Assembly (NCBI GenBank): GCA_034114085.1
Contig: JAXEWB010000068.1
Span: 1-44,701 of the forward strand
From: Spiro-02 sp034114085
GTDB lineage: Bacteria; Spirochaetota; Spirochaetia; Sphaerochaetales; Sphaerochaetaceae
Length of the DNA: 44,701 nucleotides
Direction: 5' to 3'
Under the pieces are notes generated by a model, which had not been told where the DNA came from, did no database searches, and saw only the letters and a program-made list of their open reading frames with translations. Of this stretch, positions 1 to 7,650 are shown piece after piece (positions within the stretch are counted from its first letter, which is position 1; the number at the start of each line of letters is the position of its first letter). Made by a program: the position numbers and the translations under genes.

Positions 1-702
1 GAGGACTGGGGTATCCGGAACTCCAAAATCGATTCCGACGATGCCTCCCTGGGCGCAGGCGACCTGGTCCATCAGGCCTGAAGGTTTGCCAAAATAGACG
101 TTCTCCGCATATTTGCCGATAATGGCAAGTTCGACGGGGGAAAGTACATCGTCATTGTACAAATTGTTGAAGATGGTCGCGCAAAGTACTTCGATTGCCG
201 CGGAGCTGCTCAAGCCCGAGCCCTTGAGGACGTTCGTCGTTGTGTTGGCGATCCAGCCTCCGACCTTCAGCCCTCGTTGTACGAATGCGTTGGCGATTCC
301 CCGAAGCAGCGCGTCTGTAGTGTTCTGTTCCTCGTCCCTGACGGCCAGGCTCGTGATGTCGACCTTGACCGCGGGAAAGCCTTCGCTGACCAATACCACT
401 AGGTTGTCGTTGGTTTTTCGCACTGCGCCAATAGTGTCCAGGTTGATCGTCGCCGCGATTACCTTGCCGAGATTGTGGTCCGTATGGTTTCCTGCCAGTT
501 CGCTTCTTCCCGCCGTACTGAACAGATGGAGCGGTCCTTCCGCAGCTTTGTAGTCGCAAAATAATTCTTGATGTTTTTCTATTAAATTATGATATCGTTT
601 GTCAATAATTTTAGTATCAAATTTACTACCATACAACTGTGGATACACAGAATGCAAAGCACCGGATTCAAGTTGTTTTTTCAAAGATGCGACGCTATTC
701 AT
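1..702 (-). CDS. galK: Galactokinase, C-terminus beyond window (partial)
   Basis: ATP-dependent phosphorylation of galactose to galactose-1-phosphate, the first committed step of the cytoplasmic Leloir pathway. 234 codons are visible from the ATG at 702, which has an AGGAGG Shine-Dalgarno 6 nt upstream; the gene runs off the left edge. GHMP-kinase features are present in order: the sugar-binding signature as GRSELAGNHTDHN (about residues 67-79), the ATP loop GSGLSSSAAIE, and GLMDQ carrying the catalytic Asp. The GxNHTDH form is the variant I know from clostridial galactokinases rather than the E. coli GRVNLIGEHTDY form. An N-terminal extension of about 55 residues precedes the GHMP fold and is encoded by noticeably AT-richer codons. 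It lies 34 bp downstream of galT on the same strand, so the two form a galT-galK operon. Confidence 0.93.
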   Translation of the reverse strand, partial: MNSVASLKKQLESGALHSVYPQLYGSKFDTKIIDKRYHNLIEKHQELFCDYKAAEGPLHLFSTAGRSELAGNHTDHNLGKVIAATINLDTIGAVRKTNDNLVVLVSEGFPAVKVDITSLAVRDEEQNTTDALLRGIANAFVQRGLKVGGWIANTTTNVLKGSGLSSSAAIEVLCATIFNNLYNDDVLSPVELAIIGKYAENVYFGKPSGLMDQVACAQGGIVGIDFGVPDTPVL

Positions 703-736
703 ACGGACCTCCTGATACTGTGGAAAATGCTATGGT

Positions 737-1786
737 CTAGAGCATGTCCATATAATGGATTTCGGACAGCTCCCTCAAATTCTTCGCGCTGCCTTCAGCG
801 GTAATATCCCGTTGAGGCATCCCCATCATTTCATACCCGACCATGAATTTCTTGACGGTCGCGGAACGAAGCAACGGGGGATAGTAGTGAAAATGCATGA
901 CGCATCCCTGATATTCTCCTCCATCGGTCGGTTTTTGATGGATTCCCATGGAGTAGGGGAAGCTGGTGGAGAACAGATTGTCGTATTTGATGCCGAGTCT
1001 GCGGATGATGTCGGCCATCGCCGCTACTTCTTCGTCAGTCAACTCATCAATCGACGCGACCGCCCTTCGCGCAGGGAGTATCATCGTCTCATACGGCCAG
1101 ACCGCCCAGAATGGAACCAGCCCGACAAAATGCTCATTCATGACTACGATACGCACTTTTTGTTCCAATTCGTACCTCGCATAGTCGAGCAACATCGGGC
1201 TGCCATGCCTGAGCATGTATTCGCATTGGTTTTCCAACTCCTTCCTCGGAATGTCAGGAATGATTTCCTCCCCCCAGATTTGTCCATGGGGATGTGGATT
1301 CGAGCATCCCATCATCGCCCCACGATTCTCGAATATCTGTATATGGTTGATGAACGACTTCGCGCCAAGATCCCTGTACTGATTCTGCCATACCCTGACT
1401 ACATTTTCAATTGCGGAAGCGTCCATTCTTGCAAGCGTGAGGTCATGCCTTGGTGAAAAACAGACCACCCTGCAAATTCCTTTCTCCCCTTTTGCCCGCA
1501 GCAATCCGTTGGGACCTTCCTCATATTCGTCTGACGGCGTGTCTGGGAGAATGGCGGAGAAGTCGTTGGTGAACACATACGTGCTGTCATACGCTGGGTT
1601 CGTCGTTCCGTCCGCACGTTTGTTGCCAGGGCATAGATAACAGCTTGGGTCATACTGCGGACGCTGATCCACCTGTGGCTTTTCAACCTGTCCCTGCCAT
1701 GGCCGCTTCGTCCTGTGTGGGGATACCTTTATCCATTCCCCCAGCAGGGGGTTGTAGCGGTTGTGGGTATGGTCCTGTAAATTCAT
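737..1786 (-). CDS. galT: Galactose-1-phosphate uridylyltransferase
   Basis: Transfers UMP from UDP-glucose to galactose-1-phosphate (Leloir pathway, cytoplasm). The 349-residue length is normal for class I GalT. The sequence shows the N-terminal RYNPLLGEW start, the zinc-site pair in CYLCPGN, and the active-site motif NPHPHGQIW with the uridylylated histidine. The reading frame is open to 1828, but the start at 1786 (MNLQDHTHNRYNP) is chosen because AGGAGG lies 5-6 nt upstream and the family N-terminus begins there; the extra 14 codons are an arginine-rich run. It is first in the galT-galK operon and is transcribed from the promoter near 2215-2243, giving a long leader that contains the 103-bp repeats. 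Confidence 0.96.
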   Translation of the reverse strand: MNLQDHTHNRYNPLLGEWIKVSPHRTKRPWQGQVEKPQVDQRPQYDPSCYLCPGNKRADGTTNPAYDSTYVFTNDFSAILPDTPSDEYEEGPNGLLRAKGEKGICRVVCFSPRHDLTLARMDASAIENVVRVWQNQYRDLGAKSFINHIQIFENRGAMMGCSNPHPHGQIWGEEIIPDIPRKELENQCEYMLRHGSPMLLDYARYELEQKVRIVVMNEHFVGLVPFWAVWPYETMILPARRAVASIDELTDEEVAAMADIIRRLGIKYDNLFSTSFPYSMGIHQKPTDGGEYQGCVMHFHYYPPLLRSATVKKFMVGYEMMGMPQRDITAEGSAKNLRELSEIHYMDML

Positions 1787-1819
1787 TCTTCTCCTCCTTC
1801 TCGGATATTGTCGGCAATA

Positions 1820-2063
1820 CATCGTCATTGCCTTCGCTCACGTATGCTTGATACGCTCGCTCCGCTATTCCTTGTCTTCCCGACAATCTCCGTCGAAAAC
1901 TTCTTTGCCGTCATGCGCAATGCATCGTCATTGCCTTCGCTCACGTATGCTTGATACGCTCGCTCCGTTATTCCTTGTCTTCCCGACAATCTCCGTCGAA
2001 AACTTCTTTGCCGTCATGCGCAATGCATCGTCATTGCCTTCGCTCACGTATGCTTGATACGCT
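1820..2063. repeat. 103-bp tandem direct repeat, about 2.4 copies
   Basis: Copies start at 1820, 1923 and 2026, a period of exactly 103 bp. The first two full copies differ at a single base (C/T near 1865/1968) and the third stops after 38 bp at 2063. The array lies in the untranslated leader of galTK. On the minus strand each unit is open for roughly 35 codons, but 103 is not a multiple of three, so frames change from copy to copy and no continuous protein results. Each unit can form short hairpins, for example CGTAT/ATACG, and GCAATG/CATTGC across the junctions. Near-identity implies recent amplification or homogenisation. It may be a dispersed genomic repeat family; that cannot be tested here. 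Confidence 0.9.
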
Positions 2064-2203
2064 GATCACTTTACGTATGTGCATCCGGCGGATGGGTGGC
2101 CGTCTTTCCTGTCAAAGCGATTCACGACGGTTTCGCCGCATGTACGGTCGGCTCATATCAGCTTACGGGGTAGTAGTCTCAGGACTTTTCTTGCAAAGAA
2201 TAA

Positions 2204-2243
2204 TGTACACGTGTACAATAAACCTTATATCTCCCATTGTCAA
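2204..2243 (-). promoter_or_regulatory. gal operon promoter with LacI-type operator
   Basis: Reading leftward there is a perfect -35 TTGACA (2238-2243), a 17-bp spacer and a -10 TATTGT (2215-2220). A perfect 14-bp palindrome TGTACACGTGTACA (2204-2217) with the central CpG typical of LacI/GalR-family operators covers the end of the -10 and the expected start of transcription, so a bound repressor would block the promoter. The leader to the galT start at 1786 is about 420 nt. A TATAAT for the divergent regulator gene lies at 2254-2259, so the same site can also affect that gene. Confidence 0.8.
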
Positions 2244-2269
2244 GAAATTGTTCTATAATAGGTACCACG

Positions 2270-3322
2270 ATGAAAGAACTTGAATGCTCAACACATGTAA
2301 CACGGGATTTGGTAGCACAGAAAGCGGGCGTAAGTTCTGCCACTGTGTCGCGGGTGTTCAATATGCCCGCCGCCGTTTCAGAACAGATGCGGAATGCCGT
2401 CCTGGCCGCGGCGAAAGAACTCAACTACCAGCCGAACAAAGCGGCCGGCGCGCTCCGACGCAAAGGGACGGGAACGATCGCGTTGGTCGAATTCGTCAAA
2501 CCTCCCCGCGACTACTATTGGGGTGCGTTGAAATCTTTTGACTGGTTTTTCGCCGCCGCGGTACGTGGCGTGCAGCAGACGTTGTCCTATAGTACCTGGC
2601 ATTTTTCCGTGGAATCGGCTCATAATGAACAGGAACTGCTTGAGATTTCCCATAGATGCGATGGAATCATCAGTTACGATGTCGACACCTTGGAGGAAGC
2701 CTCCATGCTCGCCTCAATGCCTGTTCCCTATGTATTGGCGCACCATGTCGGGAATTCACCTGCGTTTCAGTCGTTCCTCTACGTCGGCACCGACAACCGG
2801 CTCGGTGGCAAGCTCCAGGGAAATTGGCTTGTGGAACAGGGTTGCCGCCGTCCCGTATATGTCACGGGCTGGCGTTCGCTGGTCGATTCTCATTCGGAAC
2901 GCTACAAAGGTTTTCTTGAAAGTTTCAGGATGACCGGGGAAGAGCCCGTGGTGTTTGACATAGAAGTCGGCAAGATCGGTGCGGTCTCGACGGTTCTGCC
3001 GAAAATCGTGGAATTATGTCGGGCTGGGGAGGTTGATTCCATCGCCGCGGTGAATGACTTGACCTTGTATGAGATTCTGTTCGGTCTGCGGGCCGCCGGT
3101 ATTGACACGCCCTCCATCGCATTCCCTGCCGCGGGCTATGATGCCGCCCCATACTATCGGTTTCTGACAGGGCCTATGGCGTCGGTGGATATCAATCCGT
3201 TGCAGGTGTATTGCGAAGCCACCCGCCTATTGATGCGTAAACTTGCGGGAGAAACTGTTTCAAGCCTGATTTGTCCGCCGAAGCTCCAGGTTTTTGGCGA
3301 TTCCAACATCGTATTCGTCTGA
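2270..3322 (+). CDS. LacI/GalR-family transcriptional regulator of the gal operon
   Basis: DNA-binding repressor or activator responding to a sugar ligand. The N-terminal helix-turn-helix reads VTRDLVAQKAGVSSATVSRVF followed by a hinge helix with NYQPNKAAGALRR. The remaining 270 or so residues form the periplasmic-binding-protein-like effector domain (for example the YVGTDNRLGG and AAVNDLTLYEI segments). Length from the chosen start is 350 residues, normal for the family. The ATG at 2270 is chosen because the frame upstream (to 2237) overlaps the TATAAT at 2254-2259, which would leave an almost leaderless transcript; the ribosome site is weak. It is divergent from galTK, with the palindromic operator in between, so regulation of galTK and autoregulation are the obvious roles. 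Its last 131 bp overlap the end of the helicase gene on the other strand. Confidence 0.9.
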   Translation: MKELECSTHVTRDLVAQKAGVSSATVSRVFNMPAAVSEQMRNAVLAAAKELNYQPNKAAGALRRKGTGTIALVEFVKPPRDYYWGALKSFDWFFAAAVRGVQQTLSYSTWHFSVESAHNEQELLEISHRCDGIISYDVDTLEEASMLASMPVPYVLAHHVGNSPAFQSFLYVGTDNRLGGKLQGNWLVEQGCRRPVYVTGWRSLVDSHSERYKGFLESFRMTGEEPVVFDIEVGKIGAVSTVLPKIVELCRAGEVDSIAAVNDLTLYEILFGLRAAGIDTPSIAFPAAGYDAAPYYRFLTGPMASVDINPLQVYCEATRLLMRKLAGETVSSLICPPKLQVFGDSNIVFV

Positions 3323-4781
3323 TATTCGGTAGGATATACAGCTTGCCCGATAGCGGACCGTTTTTCACCCTTCTGATATGTCCTTCCTCGCATAATGTCT
3401 CGATTGCCCGGCAAAGATGTTCCTGCGTCCAGTTTCTCAGGATTCCGTATTCGGATGAAAGTCCGTCCTGGCGTCTGAGTACCGGCTGGATTCGCGTTCC
3501 GCTCATGAGCCAAGCGAGTTCTTCCGCGCAGAATCGTAACGGGAACCTCCTGATGGCGCCAGCCAGTTCTTGTTGCCCTTCCGCCATGGGGAAGACCGTC
3601 GAGTCGCAGACATCACAGCCGCAGCAATAGAAGTCCCCGTCTAGTTCGGCATCCATCAGGCGCAACAGCTTTTCTCTGATGCACCCGTCACCGAGAAAAG
3701 CTTCCGACAAGGTGTTTGAACCTTTATTGCCGCGGGTATCCTGTAGGAGCATCCATGCGTCGGCGGGCGCTCCGTCCCGGCCTGCCCGCCCCGATTCTTG
3801 AAGGTATGCCTGAGTGGTGTCCGGCGGTTCCCGGTGTATGACGGAACGTACATCGTTTTTGCTGACACCCATGCCGTAGGCCGTGGTAGCGCACATGACG
3901 CCGTCCGTAGAAGTGAGGAACCACGCCTCGACGCTTTCTCGCTCTCGTTTGGAAAGTCCCGCATGGTAATATTGGACAGGCGTCCCTCTACGGTGTTCAC
4001 CAAGCATCCATGCCATTTCCTCGCATTCCCGCCTTGTCCTACAGAATATGATCGCAGGACGTGCCGCTCCATGGGATATGAGCATGATGATGTCATGTTC
4101 CGGGCAGAGCGACCTTATGACATGGTACCGTATGTTCGGTCTGTCCGGGGACGCACTGACCAAGTGCGGTTTTCTTCCTTGGAACAACAGCTCATTCAGC
4201 CTTCGCAGGATATTCTTGTTGGCCGTCGCCGTGAACGCCGTCGTCTGCCGGGGGCGCAGCCGCTCAATCGCCTGAGGCAACTGGAGGTAGGCGGGACGAA
4301 AGCTCTCGCCCCATTCGCAGACCGTGTGGGCTTCATCCACGACGAACAACGCTATGGAAAAGGATGAAAGCCGTCCAAGAACCCGTTCCGACACCAGGGT
4401 TTCAGGATTGGTGATGACGATACGTGCGGTTTCGTTTTCCAGTTCAGCCCAAAGCTGCCGTCGTTGGCTGTTGGTCTGCCCGCCTTTCAGAATAACTGAC
4501 GCGATTCCATTTCGTTCCAGGCTTCGCCGTTGGTCGTTCATCAGCGACAGCAATGGATATACGATAACGGTGATTCCCTGGAGAAGCAGGGCTGGCAACT
4601 GAAAGCAAATGCTCTTGCCGCTTCCGGTGGGCAGAACTATCAGTTGGTCCTTTTCCTGTTGGTCAGCTGAATCGGCTTGTTCCAGTATCCTGTTGATCGT
4701 AAGCCGCTGGAATGGCCTGAGATAGGGTATGCCGAACCTTTCGCGCGCCAGGGTCGTGATGGTCTCGTCTAAATGTTCCAT
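3192..4781 (-). CDS. recQ: RecQ-family ATP-dependent DNA helicase
   Basis: Superfamily 2 3'-5' DNA helicase acting in replication-fork and recombination repair. Visible motifs: Walker A LPTGSGKS (about residues 50-57), DEAH in VVDEAHTVCEWGES, motif III AFTATAN, and motif VI QESGRAGRDG. After the helicase core comes a short zinc-binding piece with the cysteine cluster CCGCDVCD and then a winged-helix-like segment. There is no recognisable HRDC domain, and at 529 residues it is shorter than E. coli RecQ (about 610). The ATG at 4781 (MEHLDETITTLARERFG) is preferred; the frame also allows a TTG at 4817 and neither has a strong ribosome site. The 3' end overlaps the convergent LacI-family gene by 131 bp. 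Confidence 0.88.
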   Translation of the reverse strand: MEHLDETITTLARERFGIPYLRPFQRLTINRILEQADSADQQEKDQLIVLPTGSGKSICFQLPALLLQGITVIVYPLLSLMNDQRRSLERNGIASVILKGGQTNSQRRQLWAELENETARIVITNPETLVSERVLGRLSSFSIALFVVDEAHTVCEWGESFRPAYLQLPQAIERLRPRQTTAFTATANKNILRRLNELLFQGRKPHLVSASPDRPNIRYHVIRSLCPEHDIIMLISHGAARPAIIFCRTRRECEEMAWMLGEHRRGTPVQYYHAGLSKRERESVEAWFLTSTDGVMCATTAYGMGVSKNDVRSVIHREPPDTTQAYLQESGRAGRDGAPADAWMLLQDTRGNKGSNTLSEAFLGDGCIREKLLRLMDAELDGDFYCCGCDVCDSTVFPMAEGQQELAGAIRRFPLRFCAEELAWLMSGTRIQPVLRRQDGLSSEYGILRNWTQEHLCRAIETLCEEGHIRRVKNGPLSGKLYILPNIRRIRCWNRQKPGASADKSGLKQFLPQVYASIGGWLRNTPATD

Positions 4782-5056
4782 ACCCTGCCAGATGAAAAAA
4801 TCCCCGTGGTGATTCAAACCATCAAAGCTTTGGTCGTCGGAAAGGGCCCGCGGGGGAGGGAATCCGCTGTCATAGGTCCTCGCTTGTTCAGACCTGGGAG
4901 CGTAAGGATTTATACGGTCGGCACGTGCTGACGTCTTCCGCCGTCTACGTCATGTCTACGATGATTTTTCCAGCGAGCCGTTGGCGTGATGAAATTCAGT
5001 CCGGTCGCCCGGTTCCTGATTCATAGCAACTGAAACAGTACGGGCAACCACATTGA

Positions 5057-5434
5057 TCAGAACGATGTTTTCCACAGTCCATGCTTTGTACAATATGCAT
5101 AGACATCACCATGGTCTTTGTCGGTGAAGATGACTGCGGGAGCCTTGTCCGCCGTCAAATCCGCGCGACGAATCGTCTGCTTCGTTACCAGGATGACGAA
5201 CTGGATGTAATGGTCGTTGCTCGCGGGATGCATCTTTTCTCCGACATTGACATATAGCAGTCCGTCCTTGTGGCGCAAGGAGGGGACATGGCTTTCTGCG
5301 CCTTCGCCTGAAGTCTTCGGGTCGATCAGTTCCATCGGTTTGCCACAACAGGTGAGGGCGCATCCTGCGTCGTAGACGAGTTCTATGATGCTGCCGCACT
5401 CAGGACACCTATAAAACTTGATCTTTTTTGCCAT
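5057..5434 (-). CDS. dfx: Desulfoferrodoxin / superoxide reductase (2Fe), copy 1
   Basis: Reduces superoxide to hydrogen peroxide without making oxygen, a typical anaerobe defence in the cytoplasm. All 125 residues fit the family. The desulforedoxin centre I ligands are Cys10, Cys13, Cys29 and Cys30 (CPEC and CC). Centre II ligands are His49, His69, His75, Cys115 and His118 (HVP, HP...HYI, CTKHGLW). The residue before His49 is Ser48, where characterised enzymes carry a lysine needed for efficient protonation of the peroxide intermediate; the second copy in this window keeps it. The start has an AGAGGT ribosome site 6 nt upstream. It is divergent from the small ORF and the second copy to its right. 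Confidence 0.95.
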   Translation of the reverse strand: MAKKIKFYRCPECGSIIELVYDAGCALTCCGKPMELIDPKTSGEGAESHVPSLRHKDGLLYVNVGEKMHPASNDHYIQFVILVTKQTIRRADLTADKAPAVIFTDKDHGDVYAYCTKHGLWKTSF

Positions 5435-5610
5435 AGCTGTACCTCTGAGCCAAATATGAGCAGAAACGGTAAGAAATGCAAGACCAGTTTTGCCGTTTTG
5501 AGGTTTCGGTTGTATATTTTACAGAACGGGACGGACAATTTCCCGGAAGCTGTGCGGACGATGGCCCGTCCCCAATATTTCTTGCTGGGCACAAAGGAGA
5601 ATGGCGGCGT

Positions 5611-5799
5611 ATGAGAAAGGACAAGCACAAGACCATCCGAAGGGATGTCGCATTCGAAGATCCTGATCAGCTGGCGCAGGAGGGCCTTGATCTGGATGAT
5701 GACGTGACCTTGGCTAGCTTGGAAGAGAATCCTGACGGCGATTCTCTGAGGGCGCGGGCCGAAGATGAGATGTTCGCCAATACGGAACGTGCTTTGTGA
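5611..5799 (+). CDS. Small acidic protein of unknown function
   Basis: A 62-residue ORF starting MRKDKHKTIRRDV, basic for the first dozen residues and strongly acidic afterwards (EDPDQ, LDLDDDV, EENPDGD). AAGGAG lies 11 nt before the ATG. It is unrecognised, has no cysteines or membrane segment, and cannot be assigned a role. It lies between and is divergent from desulfoferrodoxin copy 1, and sits 84 bp upstream of copy 2 in the same direction. A short GTGAT/ATCAC hairpin followed by a T-rich stretch overlaps its stop codon (5797-5820), so it may end its own transcript. The alternative, a 141-codon frame on the opposite strand (5383-5808), is arginine-rich, has no ribosome site and looks like a shadow. 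Confidence 0.45.
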   Translation: MRKDKHKTIRRDVAFEDPDQLAQEGLDLDDDVTLASLEENPDGDSLRARAEDEMFANTERAL

Positions 5800-5883
5800 T
5801 TTTATCACTTTCCGTTTTTAGGATGATTCTGTATTTTCATAAGTAAACATGTGCTCGGTCATGGACCGAAAGGGGAGTGTATG

Positions 5884-6267
5884 ATGGATAGGGTAAAATT
5901 CTTCAGATGTTCGGAATGTGGAAATATCGTCGAACTGATCAACGACGGCGGCGGCCAGTTGGTGTGTTGCGGCAAGCCGATGGTCGAGCTCAAGGCCAAT
6001 ACTAGCGATGGCGCCAAGGAAAAACACGTACCCGTCGTTGACGTCCGTGCCGATGAAATTGAAGTGAAGGTCGGTTCCGTCCCCCACCCGATGGCTGAAG
6101 AACACTATATTCAGTGGATCGCCGTTGAAACCAAGCAGGGGATCAAGCGTAAATACCTGAAGCCGGGGGAGAAGCCTGAAAAAATGTTCTGTAACGAGGG
6201 CGATGTTCTCGCAGTATACGAATACTGCAACCTCCATGGGCTGTGGAAGGTTGAACTGGCGAAATAA
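5884..6267 (+). CDS. dfx: Desulfoferrodoxin / superoxide reductase (2Fe), copy 2
   Basis: Second superoxide reductase, 127 residues. Centre I cysteines are Cys9, Cys12, Cys28 and Cys29; centre II has EKHVP (Glu46-Lys47-His48), HPMAEEHYI and CNLHGLW. The Glu-Lys pair before the first histidine is the canonical catalytic arrangement, unlike copy 1, so this is the more conventional enzyme. Two adjacent ATGs exist (5881 and 5884); 5884 is chosen because GGAG then has 6-nt spacing. The gene is monocistronic: a strong hairpin with a T-run follows within 25 bp. The two copies are divergent enough to be old paralogues rather than a recent duplication. Confidence 0.96.
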   Translation: MDRVKFFRCSECGNIVELINDGGGQLVCCGKPMVELKANTSDGAKEKHVPVVDVRADEIEVKVGSVPHPMAEEHYIQWIAVETKQGIKRKYLKPGEKPEKMFCNEGDVLAVYEYCNLHGLWKVELAK

Positions 6268-6288
6268 ATCTCTGTATCAGTCTTTGTG

Positions 6289-6340
6289 ACAAGGGGATGT
6301 CGTTCTGACGGTGAGTTGAACGGCATCCCTTGTTTTTTTG
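6289..6340 (+). terminator. Rho-independent terminator after desulfoferrodoxin 2
   Basis: Inverted repeat with arms around 6289-6305 and 6317-6332 (core GATGTCGTTC pairing with GAACGGCATC, flanked by CAAGG/CCTTG), followed by seven T residues. It lies 20-70 bp after the stop codon and faces the end of the convergent WYL regulator. Confidence 0.8.
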
Positions 6341-6487
6341 AAACTCCGCATGACCGTCCGCCCCCCCAACCCGGCGGTATGGCGTGTAGGGCATATGACC
6401 CCTCGCCATATCACATGGACCGCTGGCATCGCCCAGGTTGCCCACATCGCCCATATCTGCTGACATGCGTAGGAATTCGGGCATGCC

Positions 6488-7396
6488 TTACCTGTTTTCT
6501 TCATACCTGCTGATGATTTCGTTGGCTTTGTCCACGAGGGCTTTTCGCAGGTACGTCGGTTCCAGCACTTCTACCGATGCTCCGAACGACAGCAACCAGC
6601 CGCAAACCCAGCTGTCAAACGGAAATTCCACGCTGACGATGAATGAGCCGTCCGGTTGTTTTTCTATGCAGGAATCATCGAATTCATCATATACCCGATA
6701 TGCCGCGGAGGATGAGAAGCGGAGGATGAGTTCTACAATATTCTTTGTCACCGCTTCTGACGATGCCTGCGGCGGCTGAGGCAGCTGGTCAAAACGTTCC
6801 ATCGATACTGCCGGGTTCTGGATTCTATTGACCTTGAACAATCTGTAGCCTTGTTTGTCCAGGCAGAACGCCTGGAGATACCAAGCCTTTGATTTATAGA
6901 TGAGTTTCGTCGGTTGTACTTTCCGCTCGCCACACACGCCTTCTGAATTGAAATAGGAAAACGTGAGGCATCGCCGTCCAAGTATGCCTGTCTTAAGCAA
7001 CTCCAGCTTGCGCCTGTCTTGCTGTCCATTGCCCCACCGGGTATAGTCGATTGCAATCCAGTCCGCATTTTGATTCTTGAACAACGCTCCAAGCTTTTCG
7101 AGGAGTTTTTCCGTGTCGATGATGGAAGTCGCCGCCAGCCCCTTGATGGCGAACAGTATCTGCTGTTGTTCCGCGTCGGTAAGCAGTGACTTCTGCAATA
7201 CATAGTTCTCTAGAATCGATATTCCGCCGCCTTTTCCTTGCGTCGCATACACAGGTATCCCCGCGGCGCTAAGCGACTCGACGTCCCTGTAGATAGTCCT
7301 CGTGGAGACTTCAAACTGTTTTGCCAGCTCGGTCGCGGTGACGGTACCTTTCGCAAGCAAAGTGTATATGATCTGAAAAAGCCTGTCCGATGCCAT
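6488..7396 (-). CDS. YafY/WYL-domain transcriptional regulator
   Basis: Cytoplasmic DNA-binding regulator of 302 residues. The N-terminal DeoR-like helix-turn-helix is clear (TATELAKQFEVSTRTIYRDV, then the wing QGKGGGISIL). The WYL ligand-sensing domain follows in the middle, with AWYLQAFCLDKQGYRLFKVNRI, and then the usual C-terminal extension. WYL proteins respond to nucleotides or other small ligands in several bacteria; the ligand here is unknown. The ATG at 7396 is chosen over the one at 7402 because AAGGGA then has 6-nt spacing. It is convergent with desulfoferrodoxin 2 and divergent from the pst operon; the intergenic region with pstS is 254 bp, so it might affect either neighbour or only itself. 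Confidence 0.9.
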   Translation of the reverse strand: MASDRLFQIIYTLLAKGTVTATELAKQFEVSTRTIYRDVESLSAAGIPVYATQGKGGGISILENYVLQKSLLTDAEQQQILFAIKGLAATSIIDTEKLLEKLGALFKNQNADWIAIDYTRWGNGQQDRRKLELLKTGILGRRCLTFSYFNSEGVCGERKVQPTKLIYKSKAWYLQAFCLDKQGYRLFKVNRIQNPAVSMERFDQLPQPPQASSEAVTKNIVELILRFSSSAAYRVYDEFDDSCIEKQPDGSFIVSVEFPFDSWVCGWLLSFGASVEVLEPTYLRKALVDKANEIISRYEENR

Positions 7397-7558
7397 GCAC
7401 ATTCCCTTTATTTATTATCATAGTACCACGAACCTGACATATTATGTCATGTTTTGTGTAAATTGATGCCGATATTCAGCGGGTGGACACTCAAATTTTA
7501 AGCGTTCACTCGACATTTCCAAATCAAAGTTATCTCGGTAGAAATTGTGAATTTGGCA

Positions 7559-7591
7559 TCATCAGTAAATTCATACTTTTTTCACAGTTTC
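7559..7591 (+). promoter_or_regulatory. Candidate Pho box upstream of pstS
   Basis: Direct repeats with an 11-bp period: TTCATAC (7570-7576) and TTCACAG (7581-7587), joined by the AT-only spacer TTTT, with a weaker unit TCATCAG at 7559-7565 and spacer TAAA. Heptamers separated by 4 AT-rich bases are the architecture of PhoB boxes in Gammaproteobacteria. The same arrangement, with nearly the same letters, precedes phoB in this window (16533-16566). The box ends 59 bp before pstS, a suitable distance for activation. Confidence 0.65.
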
Positions 7592-7650
7592 ATGAAGGTT
7601 TTTTAGCATGTGGGCGGTAGGGTGTAGCCATCCTATGGAGGAATATTGAA

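Noticed and set aside
755..1456. 233-codon rightward frame opposite galT
   Set aside because: Antisense to a gene with clear GalT motifs; no ribosome site and no recognisable domain.
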